Source: Chryseobacterium fluminis
GTDB taxonomy: Bacteria; Bacteroidota; Bacteroidia; Flavobacteriales; Weeksellaceae
DNA length: 64,000 bases
Reading direction: 5' to 3'
Assembly: GCF_026314945.1 (NCBI RefSeq)
Contig: NZ_CP111121.1
Location: 868,001 to 932,000, forward strand
Part shown: positions 1 through 10,034 of the stretch, piece after piece
Position numbering within the stretch: position 1 is the first letter of the stretch
How the letters are laid out: each line of letters opens with the position of its first letter
Translations under genes and position numbers: made by a program
Notes under the pieces: generated by a model
Told to the model about the DNA's origin: nothing
What the model saw: only the letters and a program-made list of their open reading frames with translations
Databases searched by the model: none

Positions 1-55
1 AAAATACGGTTTAATAATTTCAATATCAGCAACATAAAATAACAAAACAAATCTT

Positions 56-112
56 AAAGGCAGTTTTTACAGATTTATGAAAAAAGATTTATTTGTACTT
101 ACTGCCTTTTTT
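56..112 (+). terminator. Possible hairpin terminator
   Basis: Arms AAAGGCAGT (56-64) and ACTGCCTTT (101-109) pair over a 36-base loop and are followed by a short T run. The long loop makes this weak. It would end a gene lying to the left of the window. Confidence 0.25.
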
Positions 113-114
113 AT

Positions 115-145
115 TTTGAATCCTTTCAGCTTCTGATTAAATTTG
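115..145 (+). promoter_or_regulatory. Bacteroidota-type promoter for the 119-aa gene
   Basis: TTTG (115-118), a 19-base spacer and TAAATTTG (138-145) match the Bacteroidota -33/-7 consensus TTTG-N19/20-TAnnTTTG. The start codon lies 15 bases further on, leaving a very short leader. Confidence 0.6.
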
Positions 146-160
146 TAAAAATTTACATTC

Positions 161-520
161 ATGAACTATACACTTGAGCTCAATACGCAAGAGCCTAATT
201 CTAACATTGTTTTTAATACAATCGTATTCGATACGTTCAAGGTAAATATAGTGGAAAGATATATAGGACGGATGAATTTTAATCCGAAATTATTTGAAGT
301 TATATTTAAGGTCAGAACGCTGAATGACGAACTCATCAATAAAAAAGACGGTAACGTAAAGGTAAAGATAAAAGATGCCGATTTTGAAACGTACCATAGG
401 CTGACGACTAAGCTGAACTCGTATGATTATAAAAACAAACTGATCAACAGAAAGGAGGTTGACGAGGAATATGTTCATTTCATTCTGAGTCTGGTCATTT
501 TAAACTATCAGCTTAATTAG
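161..520 (+). CDS. Hypothetical protein, 119 aa
   Basis: I do not recognise this protein. It has no signal peptide or membrane segment, so it is probably cytoplasmic. It is rich in Asn, Asp, Lys and Ile, with alternating hydrophobic stretches (for example FEVIFKVRTL) that suggest beta strands and a more helical end (EYVHFILSLVIL). A near-consensus promoter directly upstream and a clean ATG support a real gene. A CCGGGCTT/AAGCCCGG hairpin at 544-564 follows, but without a T run. It has no evident link to the pectin genes downstream. Confidence 0.6.
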   Translation: MNYTLELNTQEPNSNIVFNTIVFDTFKVNIVERYIGRMNFNPKLFEVIFKVRTLNDELINKKDGNVKVKIKDADFETYHRLTTKLNSYDYKNKLINRKEVDEEYVHFILSLVILNYQLN

Positions 521-1395
521 ATTGATATTGATAATCTTCTGAACCGGGCTTATACAAAGCCCGGATCTTAAGGCTGTCTTACAGGATAGCTTTATATTAA
601 ACTTTTCTGAACCGGATGTTAAATGATCTCTGGTTGGTTTTTGGTTGGATATAAAATGTCTTATTAACCGGAAAACAGCCACCCATGTGTTCTATTTTTC
701 GGGATCGGGATGATTGATAGTTATTGTTTATTGGATGTAAAATAAAAATGATTTGATTCAGCACATCGGCGCGATTTCTACTCCTTTGGCGGTGAACTCA
801 TTTCGTTGACTTTACAAATCATTAGTGACGCTTTAATGGTACAGCATTATCTAGCGGATGTTCATCGTTCAGATTAGTGCTGCATGCTTTCCATCTCAGA
901 TTCAATTCCTAAAAACGTTCACACAAAATTCAGGTTCGATAAGAATTAAGCGCTGCAAAAATGGATGATATTACATGGATTTGCACCAACGAAATTCATA
1001 CGACTCCTACCCCGGCGCTTTTTAGATACCTTAATGAACACGGTGTCAGTTTAGCCGATGCAGCTGCCACAAGACAGGCTTCTTCCGATGCTCACACCAC
1101 GAAGAGACTCCCAACTTCACAAAAATTATCGAAAAAACAGCACTTACAGGAAAATCTAATCATTCTTTTTTTAAAAAAACAGAAATAAACCCATTTCGGT
1201 ATGTTCATTTCATGTATGAATATGGAAAAGTATAATTGGAACAGGTACGGATGGTTTTAGCAAAAAAAATATTCATAAACACTGGAGGAATGTATGCCTT
1301 GAAGAATGAATATACGGGACCCTGTGCTTTTCTGATTAAGACCTTTTCCCGGACAGTGACCGTTCTGAACAGAGTTTAACTTAATAATATCTCAT
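521..1395. other. Long region without a convincing gene
   Basis: After the hairpin at 544-564 I find no gene with clear family features. Short open stretches on both strands around 760-880 are broken by stops and could be remnants of a decayed gene. One ORF of 75 codons (961-1188) is listed separately as doubtful. Confidence 0.4.
961..1188 (+). CDS. Doubtful 75-aa ORF, possible gene remnant
   Basis: An ATG-started ORF of 75 codons. The first half (MDDITWICTNEIH, then PALFRYLNEHGVSLADAAATR) has a plausible soluble-protein composition with a helix-like segment. The tail is low-complexity Lys/Gln and ends in a run of A and T. No promoter match or family was recognised. It may be the start of a decayed gene or a chance ORF. 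Confidence 0.2.
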   Translation: MDDITWICTNEIHTTPTPALFRYLNEHGVSLADAAATRQASSDAHTTKRLPTSQKLSKKQHLQENLIILFLKKQK

Positions 1396-2364
1396 ATGAA
1401 AGAAGTACTTATTACAAAATATGGCGCTCCGGACGTCCTTAAATTATCAGAATACCCGACTCCCGGGATCAGTGGAGATCAGGTCTTGATTGAAGTGAAA
1501 GCGGCAGGTCTTAACCGCCTGGATATTTTTCAGCGGGAAGGTAACTATCCTGCTCCTCCAGGCGTACCCCAAGAGATTCCCGGTCTTGAAGTTTCGGGAA
1601 CGATTGTTCAGTGCGGACCTGATGTTATTGAATTTAAAACAGGTGATACGGTGTGTGCACTTCTGGGGGGCGGTGGCTATGCAGAATATGTCAGCGTACG
1701 GGAAGGTCAGTGTTTACCTGTCCCTTCCGGAATGGATTTTACAGGAGCTGCAAGTCTTCCGGAAACCGTCTTTACCGTCTGGTCAAATGTCTTTCAACGC
1801 GGGGCGCTCCGATCGGGTGAGCGTCTTTTAATCCACGGCGGAAACAGCGGCATTGGCATTACCGGCATCCAGCTGGCTCATGCACTGGGATCAGAAGTAA
1901 TTGTAACCGTAGGTTCAGAAGAAAAAGGCCGCAAATGCCTTGAGCTGGGAGCAGACGCTTACATCAACTATAAGACACAGGATTTTGAACAGGAGCTGCA
2001 GGAAAAGGGAGTGGATGTTATTTTAGATATGATCGGGGGAAGCTATCTAAGTAAAAATGTGAATATTCTGAGGCCGGACGGCAGACTTGTGCACATCAAT
2101 GCAGTAGATGGCAGCCATGTGGATCTCAACATCCCCAAAATGATGCAGAAGCGTCTCACTATCACCGGAAGTACTCTTAGAAGCAGGGAATATGATTTTA
2201 AAAAGCAGCTTGCCAAAGAGGTGCGGAAAAATGTCTGGCCACTGATAGAATCCGGTAAATTTAAACCCGTTATTTTTAAGACTTTTCCATTTTCTGAAGC
2301 AGCGGAAGCTCACCGACTGCTTGAGGAAAGCACTCATACGGGCAAAATTGTGCTTGTCCGGTAA
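1396..2364 (+). CDS. NAD(P)H-quinone oxidoreductase, PIG3/QOR type
   Basis: A zinc-independent medium-chain dehydrogenase/reductase of 322 aa, the usual length for the family. The N-terminal GroES-like domain (about residues 1-120) opens MKEVLITKYGAPDVLKLSEY and includes AAGLNRLDIFQREGNYP and IPGLEVSG, typical of PIG3-type quinone oxidoreductases. The Rossmann domain carries a nucleotide-binding stretch GGNSGIGITGIQLA (about 150-163), then LGADAYINYK. The zinc-ligand cysteines of alcohol dehydrogenases are absent. It should reduce quinones or related electrophiles with NAD(P)H in the cytoplasm. It stands alone, with 400 bases before the next gene. Confidence 0.85.
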   Translation: MKEVLITKYGAPDVLKLSEYPTPGISGDQVLIEVKAAGLNRLDIFQREGNYPAPPGVPQEIPGLEVSGTIVQCGPDVIEFKTGDTVCALLGGGGYAEYVSVREGQCLPVPSGMDFTGAASLPETVFTVWSNVFQRGALRSGERLLIHGGNSGIGITGIQLAHALGSEVIVTVGSEEKGRKCLELGADAYINYKTQDFEQELQEKGVDVILDMIGGSYLSKNVNILRPDGRLVHINAVDGSHVDLNIPKMMQKRLTITGSTLRSREYDFKKQLAKEVRKNVWPLIESGKFKPVIFKTFPFSEAAEAHRLLEESTHTGKIVLVR

Positions 2365-2765
2365 GTGTCAAGGCGGTTTCTCCGAATTTAAAATAAATAC
2401 GAATGATTTTCGGCCGACCTTTACAAAACAGACAATATTAATTATAACACAATTATTAGGAATTACAGAGAAATACAAAAGCAAAACGCTCTTGTGAAAT
2501 GTTAATGATCAGCAATATCGGAAAAAATTAACTCTACGGTATCCGGTTTAATTTTAAGAGAAGCCTTTACTCATAAATTATTTATCTTTGAAATTATGCA
2601 ATCGATTACAATGGTGATATTGTTTTTACACAAAAACATATAATAAATTGTAAACTGCCGACAGTGCAGGATAATTGTTACCGACAAATAGTATAGATTG
2701 CGATTATTAAAGGAAAGTATTAAAATAATAGTAAGCTGACCTGTAACTTAACAATTCCATACGAT
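2365..2765. other. Regulatory intergenic region before the first GH28
   Basis: It holds a -7 box and an operator (2583-2610, listed separately) and a long AT-rich leader. I see no gene in it. Confidence 0.5.
2583..2610 (+). promoter_or_regulatory. -7 box plus palindromic operator, copy 1
   Basis: TATCTTTG (2583-2590) matches the Bacteroidota -7 box TAnnTTTG. Six bases downstream, about where transcription should start, lies TGCAATCGATTACA (2597-2610), a near-perfect palindrome. The same motif occurs at 11736, 26763 and 31588, each upstream of a gene of this locus. No good -33 TTTG is visible. A repressor bound here would cover the start site of the GH28 gene at 2766. Confidence 0.6.
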
Positions 2766-4166
2766 ATGAAAAAATATGCTCTGCTTCTTTTTGCCCTTTT
2801 GCTGTCGACTCCCGGATTCGCTCAATATCAACCGTGGACCTCATCACAGCAGCCTTTAAATGAAATCAAGGCGCTGAAAAAACAGATCGTAAAACCTAAA
2901 TTCAGAAAAAAAGACTATCTGGTTACCGATTTTGGTGCCATCGGTGACGGAAAAACCAAAAATACAGAAGCGTTCAGAAAAGCAATTGAAAGATGTAATG
3001 CAGAAGGTGGCGGTCGCGTTGTCGTACCAAAAGGGATCTTTCTGACGGGTGCTATTTATTTAAAAAGCAACGTCAACCTTCATGTGAGCGAAGGCTCCAC
3101 CTTATTATTCAGTCAGGACAGCAACGACTATCCTATTGTTCTCACACGATGGGAAGGCATGGAATGTATGAATTACTCTTCTCTTATCTATGCTTATAAA
3201 GAAGAGAATATAGCCATTACGGGAAAAGGAACTTTAGACGGAAATGCCGATCTGGACCACTGGTGGTTCTGGTGTGGTGCCACCAAATATGGGTATAACG
3301 AATCCCGTCCCGGGAGACAGAATCCTGCCCGTGCCAAGCTTCACGAATATATGGCTCAGCGAAAACCTGCAAGAGAAAGAATCTTTGGTGACGGATATTA
3401 TCTGAGGCCCAATTTTGTTCAGCCGTACGAATCCAAAAACTTTTATATGGCAGATGTTTTGGTTAAAAATTCGCCGATGTGGAATCTGAATCCTGTACTT
3501 TGCGAAAATGTACTGGTAGAAAGAGTAAAAGTGATCAGCCATGGCCCTAATAACGATGGTTTTGATCCTGAAGCATGTAAAAATGTGTGGATCAGAGATT
3601 CTTATTTTGATACCGGAGATGACTGTATCGCGATTAAATCCGGAAGAGATGAAGACGGAAGAGACATCGGAAGACCTGCCGAAAATCATATTATCGAAAA
3701 CTGCGAAATGAAAGACGGTCACGGCGGCGTGGTCATCGGAAGTGAAATTGCAGGTGGCGCAAAAAAAATTTATGCCGTCGGAAATGTAATGGACAGTAAG
3801 AATCTCGACAGAGCTTTGAGAATCAAGACAAGCTCAAGCCGTGGCGGAACCATCGAAAATGTATTTTTTTACAATACAAAAGTGGGTGCTTATAAGGAAG
3901 CGGCAGTACGTTTCAACATGCATTATGAGAAACCCGGAAATCACATTCCGACCATCAGAAATATCTGGGTCGAAAATCTAACGGTGGATAAAGGCGGAAA
4001 ATATGCGGTATTCTCAGATGCCTACGAATCTTCACCGGTAACAGATTTTACCATGATCAACGCTACCATGAGCGGAATTGAAATTCCGTATAAAGTTGAT
4101 TATCTGAAAAATGTGACTTTAAAGAACGTTACCGTTAACGGTAAGCCTTTAACCGAATTAAAATAA
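2766..4166 (+). CDS. GH28 polygalacturonase-type glycoside hydrolase
   Basis: A secreted 466-aa pectin hydrolase with a signal peptide ending near GFAQ. The parallel beta-helix domain begins at YLVTDFGAIGDGKTKNT. The GH28 signature residues are present: NNDGFDP (about 262), GDDCIAIKSG (about 283), GHGGVVIGSE (about 318) and RIK (about 352). The two Asp of GDD plus the Asp of NNDGFD are the expected acid and base residues. It should remove galacturonic acid from pectin or rhamnogalacturonan oligomers in the periplasm or at the surface, probably exo-acting. It is the first gene of a + strand group and lies 4 bases before the next. Confidence 0.9.
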   Translation: MKKYALLLFALLLSTPGFAQYQPWTSSQQPLNEIKALKKQIVKPKFRKKDYLVTDFGAIGDGKTKNTEAFRKAIERCNAEGGGRVVVPKGIFLTGAIYLKSNVNLHVSEGSTLLFSQDSNDYPIVLTRWEGMECMNYSSLIYAYKEENIAITGKGTLDGNADLDHWWFWCGATKYGYNESRPGRQNPARAKLHEYMAQRKPARERIFGDGYYLRPNFVQPYESKNFYMADVLVKNSPMWNLNPVLCENVLVERVKVISHGPNNDGFDPEACKNVWIRDSYFDTGDDCIAIKSGRDEDGRDIGRPAENHIIENCEMKDGHGGVVIGSEIAGGAKKIYAVGNVMDSKNLDRALRIKTSSSRGGTIENVFFYNTKVGAYKEAAVRFNMHYEKPGNHIPTIRNIWVENLTVDKGGKYAVFSDAYESSPVTDFTMINATMSGIEIPYKVDYLKNVTLKNVTVNGKPLTELK

Positions 4167-4170
4167 AAGG

Positions 4171-7100
4171 ATGCGAAGAAAAATAATTCTCGCAGGACTG
4201 CTTGTCTTATCAGCCTTCTCCCCTACCTATTCCCAGTCGAAACACTGGCAGAAAAATGAGCGTGAACTGCATTATAAAGAAGATAAAGGCGATTTTTTAT
4301 TAGTTAACGGAAAATACCGCTTCAACCGTGCGCTGTATGGGGATAACCGCGCCTCCCGGGTAGAAGCCGGAGATTTACCGGAATTTGCACTCTATCTTCC
4401 GGGAATGGGCGGAAATCTCCAGTTTGTTATTCAAAAAGGAAATTCTATTAAAAAATTAATTCATGCAGAAAAAATTGAAACCCGTTATCGTCCGGGATCA
4501 ATGCTCTATACGATTAAAGATCCTGCTTTGGGATCCGGAAGTTTAAAACTGACCGTTTTAGCCCAATCCCAAGAAGAAGGTCTTGTGGTAAAAATAGAAA
4601 CAGAGCATGTAGATACATCAACCAAAATTTATGCAGTTTATGGGGGTGCAAGCGGCACCACATTCAGCAGAAACGGAGACATCGGCGCCGATCCGGAGTC
4701 GGGGTTCTACCTGCTTCCGGAATATTGTACCAACAATCAGTATGAAATTACCGGAAACCAGTTTCAGCTCAATTATGTAAACAGGAAAAAAGAAACTCAG
4801 ATCGTCAGCGGAAGCTTTTCGAATGTGGATTCACTGCAGTTAACCGATGCTGAGACACTGGAAAAACTTTCTGAACTTACTCAAAATACAAAAAAACAGT
4901 CCCCTATTGTTTACGCTACCTATGCCGCACAAAAAAATCCGGTTTATATCCAGGTGGCCAAAGGAAAATCATCCAAAAACTTTTCAGATGAAGAGTTGAA
5001 AACACTCTTTAATAAAGCAGAGCAATCACGCATACAATTAACCAGCCGGGTGCAGCTGAAGACTCCCGATTCGGATTTAAATAATTTCGGCGCTACTTTA
5101 GCGGTCGCTGCAGACGGAATTTGGGAAAGTCCGACCTACCTCCACGGGGCTGTGGCCTGGCGAATGAGACTCAATGCCTGGCGCGGTGCGTATGTGGCGG
5201 ATGTTCTCAGCTGGCACGACCGTGCAAAAAAACACTTTGAAAGTTATGCCCATTCGCAGGTGCTGAAGCCTGATTTTGCTCCTGTAGAAATGGATACGAC
5301 GTTACATTTGGCAAGACATGCCGAAAAAATGGGGAATTCGGTATTTTCAAGCGGTTATATTTCAAGGAATCCGAATGACAATACCAAACCGCATCATTAT
5401 GACATGAATCTGGTATTTTTCGACCAGATGTTTACGCATTTCAATTACACCGGAGATCTTGAATTTTTAAAAAAAATGTGGCCGGTGATGGTTCGCCACA
5501 TGGACTGGGAAAAACGGAATTTCAAAAGAGGAGATCTTTATGATGCTTACGCTTCGATATGGGCGAGTGATGCGCTGCAATATTCGGGTGGCAAAGTAAC
5601 GCATACGTCTGCTTATCATTACAGGGCCAACCGTGAGATGGCGAAACTGGCAAAACTTATTGGTCAAAATCCTCAGCCTTATGAAAAAGAAGCTGAGAGC
5701 ATTATAAAAGCGATGAAAAACCAGCTCTGGATCAGAAACAAAGGGTATTTTGCTGAATATAAAGATGCACTGGGAAACCAGATCGTACATGACAAACCGG
5801 GAATCTGGTCTGTTTATCATGTTTCCGACGCGTATATTCTGAATGAGTTTGAAGATTATCAGAACCTGCAGTATATCAACAATCATATTCCGAAGATCCC
5901 GGTAAAAGTGAAAGGTGGAGCTGATCATAATTATTATACCCTTTCGACCACCAACTGGCAGCCATATGACTGGTCAATCAATAATGTGGCCTTAGCGGAG
6001 AATTTACAGACTGCACTGGCCTATTGGCAGGCCGGAAGAAATGAAGATGCTTACCGCCTCTGGAAGGGAAATCTGGCTGAAAGTATGTATTACGGAATCA
6101 GCCCGGGAAATTTTGAACAATTATCCCACTACGATGCTTTTCGGGGTGAACTGTACCGGGATTTTGCTGATCCGGTCGGAGTGGCCGCAAGAACTTTAAC
6201 GGAAGGACTTTTCGGGGTATACCCAAAATTACTGGAAAATAAAATCGAAATAAAACCCGGCTTTCCAAGAGAATGGAATTTTGCAGAACTGAAACTTCCG
6301 GATTGGGAATTAAAATTTAACCGCAGTTCAAAAAAAGCTGATTATTATTTCAAATCAAATTATTCGAAACCGGTCGCTCTGGATATGCAGATTCCCGTAA
6401 GCCATACTCAAATCAAATCGGTGCGTGTAAATGGAAAAAAGATGAACTGGAAAATTAATCCTAATTCTGTTTTACAGCCATTTCTGCAGTTTGAAACGCC
6501 GAGGGATACAGAATTTAAAGTTGAAATCATTTATTCAGGAAAAGAATTTAAAACCGAACAGACGGATTATGTTCATTATATTTCTGAAGTTCTGCCATTA
6601 AATTTTGATTCAAAGAAAAAAATCAAGCAGGTAGCTGATCCCCAGGGACTGATTAAAAATTCACTTCCTTTGGCGGGGATGCTAAACACTCATCAGCTCG
6701 AACTTATTAATGAAGAGCGAAAAGGAACATTTTTCGTTCAGGTGGAACAAGGCGGAACCTCCTGGTGGCAACCGGTGAATGTGGATATCCGTTATCCTTT
6801 ACACGTAAAATGGGCCGGTAAAAAACTTCAGATCCAGTCGGGATCAGCGGGTCCGATTACCGGAAAACTTAATATTAACGGGTTCAATAAAACTTTTACC
6901 GTTCAGAATGATCAGACCACAGATGTGGAGCTTCCCGCAGATATTTTAAGCAAAGGCACCAATTCTGTCCTCCTTGAATACAACGGAATTAAGCAAAATA
7001 CGGAAATTACCAATTGGGAAATTGAAAACCGGGGCGAATTCACCAACATTTCCTTAGCTACAAAATATAACGAAAAGGTAACGGAGATTTTTAACCAAAA

Positions 7101-7755
7101 ATATATTTCACCGAGGTTGAATGTCCCTACACTTCAGCTCCCGTGGCAGGGAATCGGAAACTGGTGTTATCCCCTCATCACGGCGCCGCTGGACGACAGC
7201 GGACTGATGAACAGAAGAAAGAACGGCAGCGTCGATTTTCTTGGAATTCCTTTTTTAATAGACCATTCAGATAAAAATATCGTCTTTACCAGCCAGTGGG
7301 ATAATTTCCCGAAATCGGTTGATATTCCGGTTTCAGGAAAAGGAAGGAAGGTCTATTTTCTGATGGCAGGATCTACCAACCCGATGCAGTCACAGATTAT
7401 TAACGGAAAAATAACCGTTCAGTATGCCGATGGTTCAGAAACGGAATTGGAACTCAAAAACCCGATCAACTGGTGGCCTATTGAGCAGGATCTGTTTGAT
7501 GATCATTTTGCTTTTGATATTCCGGATGATAAAATTCCGTACCGGGTACAGCTGAAAACGGGAGAATTATACAAAGGCGGAACCTTAAGCAAATATTCCA
7601 GTATCAAGGGATTTACAGACCGACAGGTGGATGGTGGCGCTGCTACAATCCTTGACCTACCGATTGATCCGAATAAAGAATTAAAAAATATACAACTAAC
7701 GGCAGTAAGTAATGACGTCGTCATCGGGATGATGAGTGCTACTGTTTTAAAATAA
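4171..7755 (+). CDS. DUF4450 / GH142-like six-hairpin glycosidase
   Basis: A large secreted protein of 1194 aa with a signal peptide (residues 1-21, ending TYSQ). The N-terminal part (about 25-270, opening with LHYKEDKGDFLLVNGKYRFN) is beta-rich and resembles DUF4450. The middle (about 310-690) is an (alpha/alpha)6 barrel with repeated Trp-rich helices, for example YLHGAVAWRMRLNAWRGAY and YDMNLVFFDQMFTHFNY. The C-terminal 450 residues are beta-sandwich modules. This architecture recalls GH142 beta-L-arabinofuranosidases from pectin loci of Bacteroides; that assignment is from memory and an inference. It follows GH28 by 4 bases and is probably co-transcribed. Confidence 0.6.
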   Translation: MRRKIILAGLLVLSAFSPTYSQSKHWQKNERELHYKEDKGDFLLVNGKYRFNRALYGDNRASRVEAGDLPEFALYLPGMGGNLQFVIQKGNSIKKLIHAEKIETRYRPGSMLYTIKDPALGSGSLKLTVLAQSQEEGLVVKIETEHVDTSTKIYAVYGGASGTTFSRNGDIGADPESGFYLLPEYCTNNQYEITGNQFQLNYVNRKKETQIVSGSFSNVDSLQLTDAETLEKLSELTQNTKKQSPIVYATYAAQKNPVYIQVAKGKSSKNFSDEELKTLFNKAEQSRIQLTSRVQLKTPDSDLNNFGATLAVAADGIWESPTYLHGAVAWRMRLNAWRGAYVADVLSWHDRAKKHFESYAHSQVLKPDFAPVEMDTTLHLARHAEKMGNSVFSSGYISRNPNDNTKPHHYDMNLVFFDQMFTHFNYTGDLEFLKKMWPVMVRHMDWEKRNFKRGDLYDAYASIWASDALQYSGGKVTHTSAYHYRANREMAKLAKLIGQNPQPYEKEAESIIKAMKNQLWIRNKGYFAEYKDALGNQIVHDKPGIWSVYHVSDAYILNEFEDYQNLQYINNHIPKIPVKVKGGADHNYYTLSTTNWQPYDWSINNVALAENLQTALAYWQAGRNEDAYRLWKGNLAESMYYGISPGNFEQLSHYDAFRGELYRDFADPVGVAARTLTEGLFGVYPKLLENKIEIKPGFPREWNFAELKLPDWELKFNRSSKKADYYFKSNYSKPVALDMQIPVSHTQIKSVRVNGKKMNWKINPNSVLQPFLQFETPRDTEFKVEIIYSGKEFKTEQTDYVHYISEVLPLNFDSKKKIKQVADPQGLIKNSLPLAGMLNTHQLELINEERKGTFFVQVEQGGTSWWQPVNVDIRYPLHVKWAGKKLQIQSGSAGPITGKLNINGFNKTFTVQNDQTTDVELPADILSKGTNSVLLEYNGIKQNTEITNWEIENRGEFTNISLATKYNEKVTEIFNQKYISPRLNVPTLQLPWQGIGNWCYPLITAPLDDSGLMNRRKNGSVDFLGIPFLIDHSDKNIVFTSQWDNFPKSVDIPVSGKGRKVYFLMAGSTNPMQSQIINGKITVQYADGSETELELKNPINWWPIEQDLFDDHFAFDIPDDKIPYRVQLKTGELYKGGTLSKYSSIKGFTDRQVDGGAATILDLPIDPNKELKNIQLTAVSNDVVIGMMSATVLK

Positions 7756-7874
7756 AATTTTATAATATAGACTTCACGAGCTAAGTTATACGATATCAGA
7801 ATAAGCTTCCGGTATCAGAGCTATCAGGCTGAATCTGCGGGAGTCTCAGTAATATAGATTAAATAAATTTAAAA

Positions 7875-10010
7875 ATGAAAAAACTGGTTATAGGTTTAAG
7901 TCTTTTCAGCCTCGGATTTTCGTCCCTGCATGCACAGAAAATCGACCGTAAAAAAGTGGTTCAGAGACATAATGTAGTCAATATAAAGGCAGATACTCTG
8001 TCGACATTAACGGTCGGCAACGGAAAATTTGCGTACACGGTTGACATCACCGGCATGCAGTCGTTTCCTGAATATTATAAGAACGGAGTTTCCCTGGGAA
8101 CCCAATCCGAATGGGGCTGGAACAGTTTTCCCAATAAGGAAAAGTATACCTTTGAAGAAACGCTGAAACCATACGACTTCAATAATGACGGCAGGAAAGC
8201 CTTATACAGTGTACAGATCAAAGAACCGGAACGCAATAAAAAGGCAGTGGAATACTTCAGAGTAAACCAACATCGCCTGCAATTGGGAAATATCGGGATT
8301 GAACTCTATAAAAAAGACGGTAAAAAAGCTGAGATTTCAGATCTGCAGGACATCAATCAGAAAATTGATTTGTGGACAGGAATTATTACCAGCGAATTTT
8401 CACTGGAAGGAACGCCTGTAAAGGTTTGGACCGCTTCTTTCCAGCATTCCGATAAAATCGGAGTTAAAATAGAATCAGATTTGATCAGCCAGAAAAGATT
8501 AAAGATTTTTGCACGCTATCCGTATCCCAGCGGACAGTTTTTAGATGAAGCCGCTTTTTACGGAAATGAAGCGCAGCATTCAACAAAAATAATTTCATCA
8601 GGTCTTAATCAGGGACTGATCGAACATAAGCTGCAGACTGCTGATTACTACACCCAACTGTATTTTACGGAAGGTAAATTAAGCGAATCAGGAACGCATC
8701 ATTTTGTATATGAACCCACGGCTAAAAGTAAAATCATAGAACTGAGTGTGGAGTTTTCAGCTGCAAAACCGAAAAATAACAGAAGTCTGTTTGCAGACGC
8801 CGAAAAAGAAAGCACATTGGGATGGAAAAACTTCTGGGAAAGCGGTGCCGCCGTTGATTTTGAAGGGAGTACAGATCCCCGGGCCGGTGAGCTGGAAAGA
8901 AGAGTTGTCTTATCTGAATATTTAACCAAAGTACAGTGCGGAGGCAGCAATCCGCCGCAGGAAACAGGTCTTACCTTCAACAGCTGGTACGGTAAGCCTC
9001 ATACGGAAATGCATTGGTGGCATGGCGTTCATTATGCTTTATGGGGAAGACCGGAAATTCTGGAGAAACAATTGGATTATTATTTCAGGTCATTCGAAAA
9101 AGCAAAAAAACTGGCTGAAAGACAAGGTTATAAAGGAGTTCGCTGGATTAAAATGTCGGATAATGAGGGGAATGAAAGTCCGTCTTCAGTGGCTGCCTTT
9201 CTGATTTGGGAACAGCCCCATCTCATTTATATGACTGAATTGCTGTACCGTCATCATAAAGATAAAAAGGTACTGGAAAAGTATAAGGATCTGGTTTTTG
9301 CAACAGCGGATTTTATGGCAGATTTTGCAACTTACAATAAAGAAAAAAAGCGTTATGACCTTGGCAAAGGCGTGATTCCCGCGCAGGAAGTCTTCCCTGC
9401 CAAAGATACCTATAACCCGACTTACGAAGTAGCCTACTGGGATTGGGCCCTGAAGGTGGCGCAGGAGTGGAAGGAAAGATTAAACCAGCCAAGAGATAAA
9501 AAGTGGGACGACGTCATCACAAAACTGGCTCCACTTCCGGTTCAGGACGGTGTATACCTGTCTACGGAGTCTGCCAAGGACTCTTTTACGTATCCTAAAT
9601 GGATGACCGATCATCCGGCCGTTTTAGGAGCATTGGGAATGGTTCCCGAATCTCCCAAACTCGATAAGAAAATTATGAAGAATACACTGGATATCGTGTG
9701 GGAACGTTGGAACTGGAGCCATACCTGGGGTTGGGATTTTCCGATGACTGCCATGAATGCTGCAAGATTGGGACTACCTGATAAAGCACTGGATGCTCTT
9801 TTTATGAATATTCAAACCAATAACTACCTTAAAAACGGACATAATTTCCAGGATGGCAGACTCCGGATTTATCTTCCGGGGAATGGCGGTGTTTTAATAA
9901 CCGTAGCGATGATGCTGGAGGGTTGGGACCAGTCTACCGGCGAATTTCCGGGATTTCCAAAGGATGGAACCTGGAAAATAAAAGCGGAAGGTTTCAAAAA
10001 AATGCCTTAA
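7875..10010 (+). CDS. Secreted six-hairpin (alpha/alpha)6 glycosidase, family unassigned
   Basis: A 711-aa secreted protein whose signal peptide ends at SLHAQ. The first half is a beta-sandwich (TVGNGKFAYTVDITGMQSFP, then NSFPN). The second half is an alpha-helical toroid containing FNSWYGKPHTEMHWWHGVHY, GVRWIKMSDNEGNES, IWEQPHLIYMTELLYR and WNWSHTWGWDFPMTAMNAAR. This layout matches GH65/GH95-type enzymes, and Glu/Asp in the EMHWWH and TWGWDFPM segments are candidate active-site positions. I cannot name the CAZy family. A terminator at 10035-10064 closes the group, which supports co-transcription with the two upstream genes despite a 119-base gap. Confidence 0.6.
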   Translation: MKKLVIGLSLFSLGFSSLHAQKIDRKKVVQRHNVVNIKADTLSTLTVGNGKFAYTVDITGMQSFPEYYKNGVSLGTQSEWGWNSFPNKEKYTFEETLKPYDFNNDGRKALYSVQIKEPERNKKAVEYFRVNQHRLQLGNIGIELYKKDGKKAEISDLQDINQKIDLWTGIITSEFSLEGTPVKVWTASFQHSDKIGVKIESDLISQKRLKIFARYPYPSGQFLDEAAFYGNEAQHSTKIISSGLNQGLIEHKLQTADYYTQLYFTEGKLSESGTHHFVYEPTAKSKIIELSVEFSAAKPKNNRSLFADAEKESTLGWKNFWESGAAVDFEGSTDPRAGELERRVVLSEYLTKVQCGGSNPPQETGLTFNSWYGKPHTEMHWWHGVHYALWGRPEILEKQLDYYFRSFEKAKKLAERQGYKGVRWIKMSDNEGNESPSSVAAFLIWEQPHLIYMTELLYRHHKDKKVLEKYKDLVFATADFMADFATYNKEKKRYDLGKGVIPAQEVFPAKDTYNPTYEVAYWDWALKVAQEWKERLNQPRDKKWDDVITKLAPLPVQDGVYLSTESAKDSFTYPKWMTDHPAVLGALGMVPESPKLDKKIMKNTLDIVWERWNWSHTWGWDFPMTAMNAARLGLPDKALDALFMNIQTNNYLKNGHNFQDGRLRIYLPGNGGVLITVAMMLEGWDQSTGEFPGFPKDGTWKIKAEGFKKMP

Positions 10011-10034
10011 AATTTTACATTCATACTTAGTTGA

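Noticed and set aside
720..960. Possible pseudogene between the 119-aa gene and the quinone oxidoreductase
   Set aside because: Short open fragments on both strands could not be tied to any family or joined by a simple frameshift.
3234..3722. Long antisense ORFs under the glycosidase and kinase genes
   Set aside because: They lie wholly inside well-supported genes on the other strand and show no family features.
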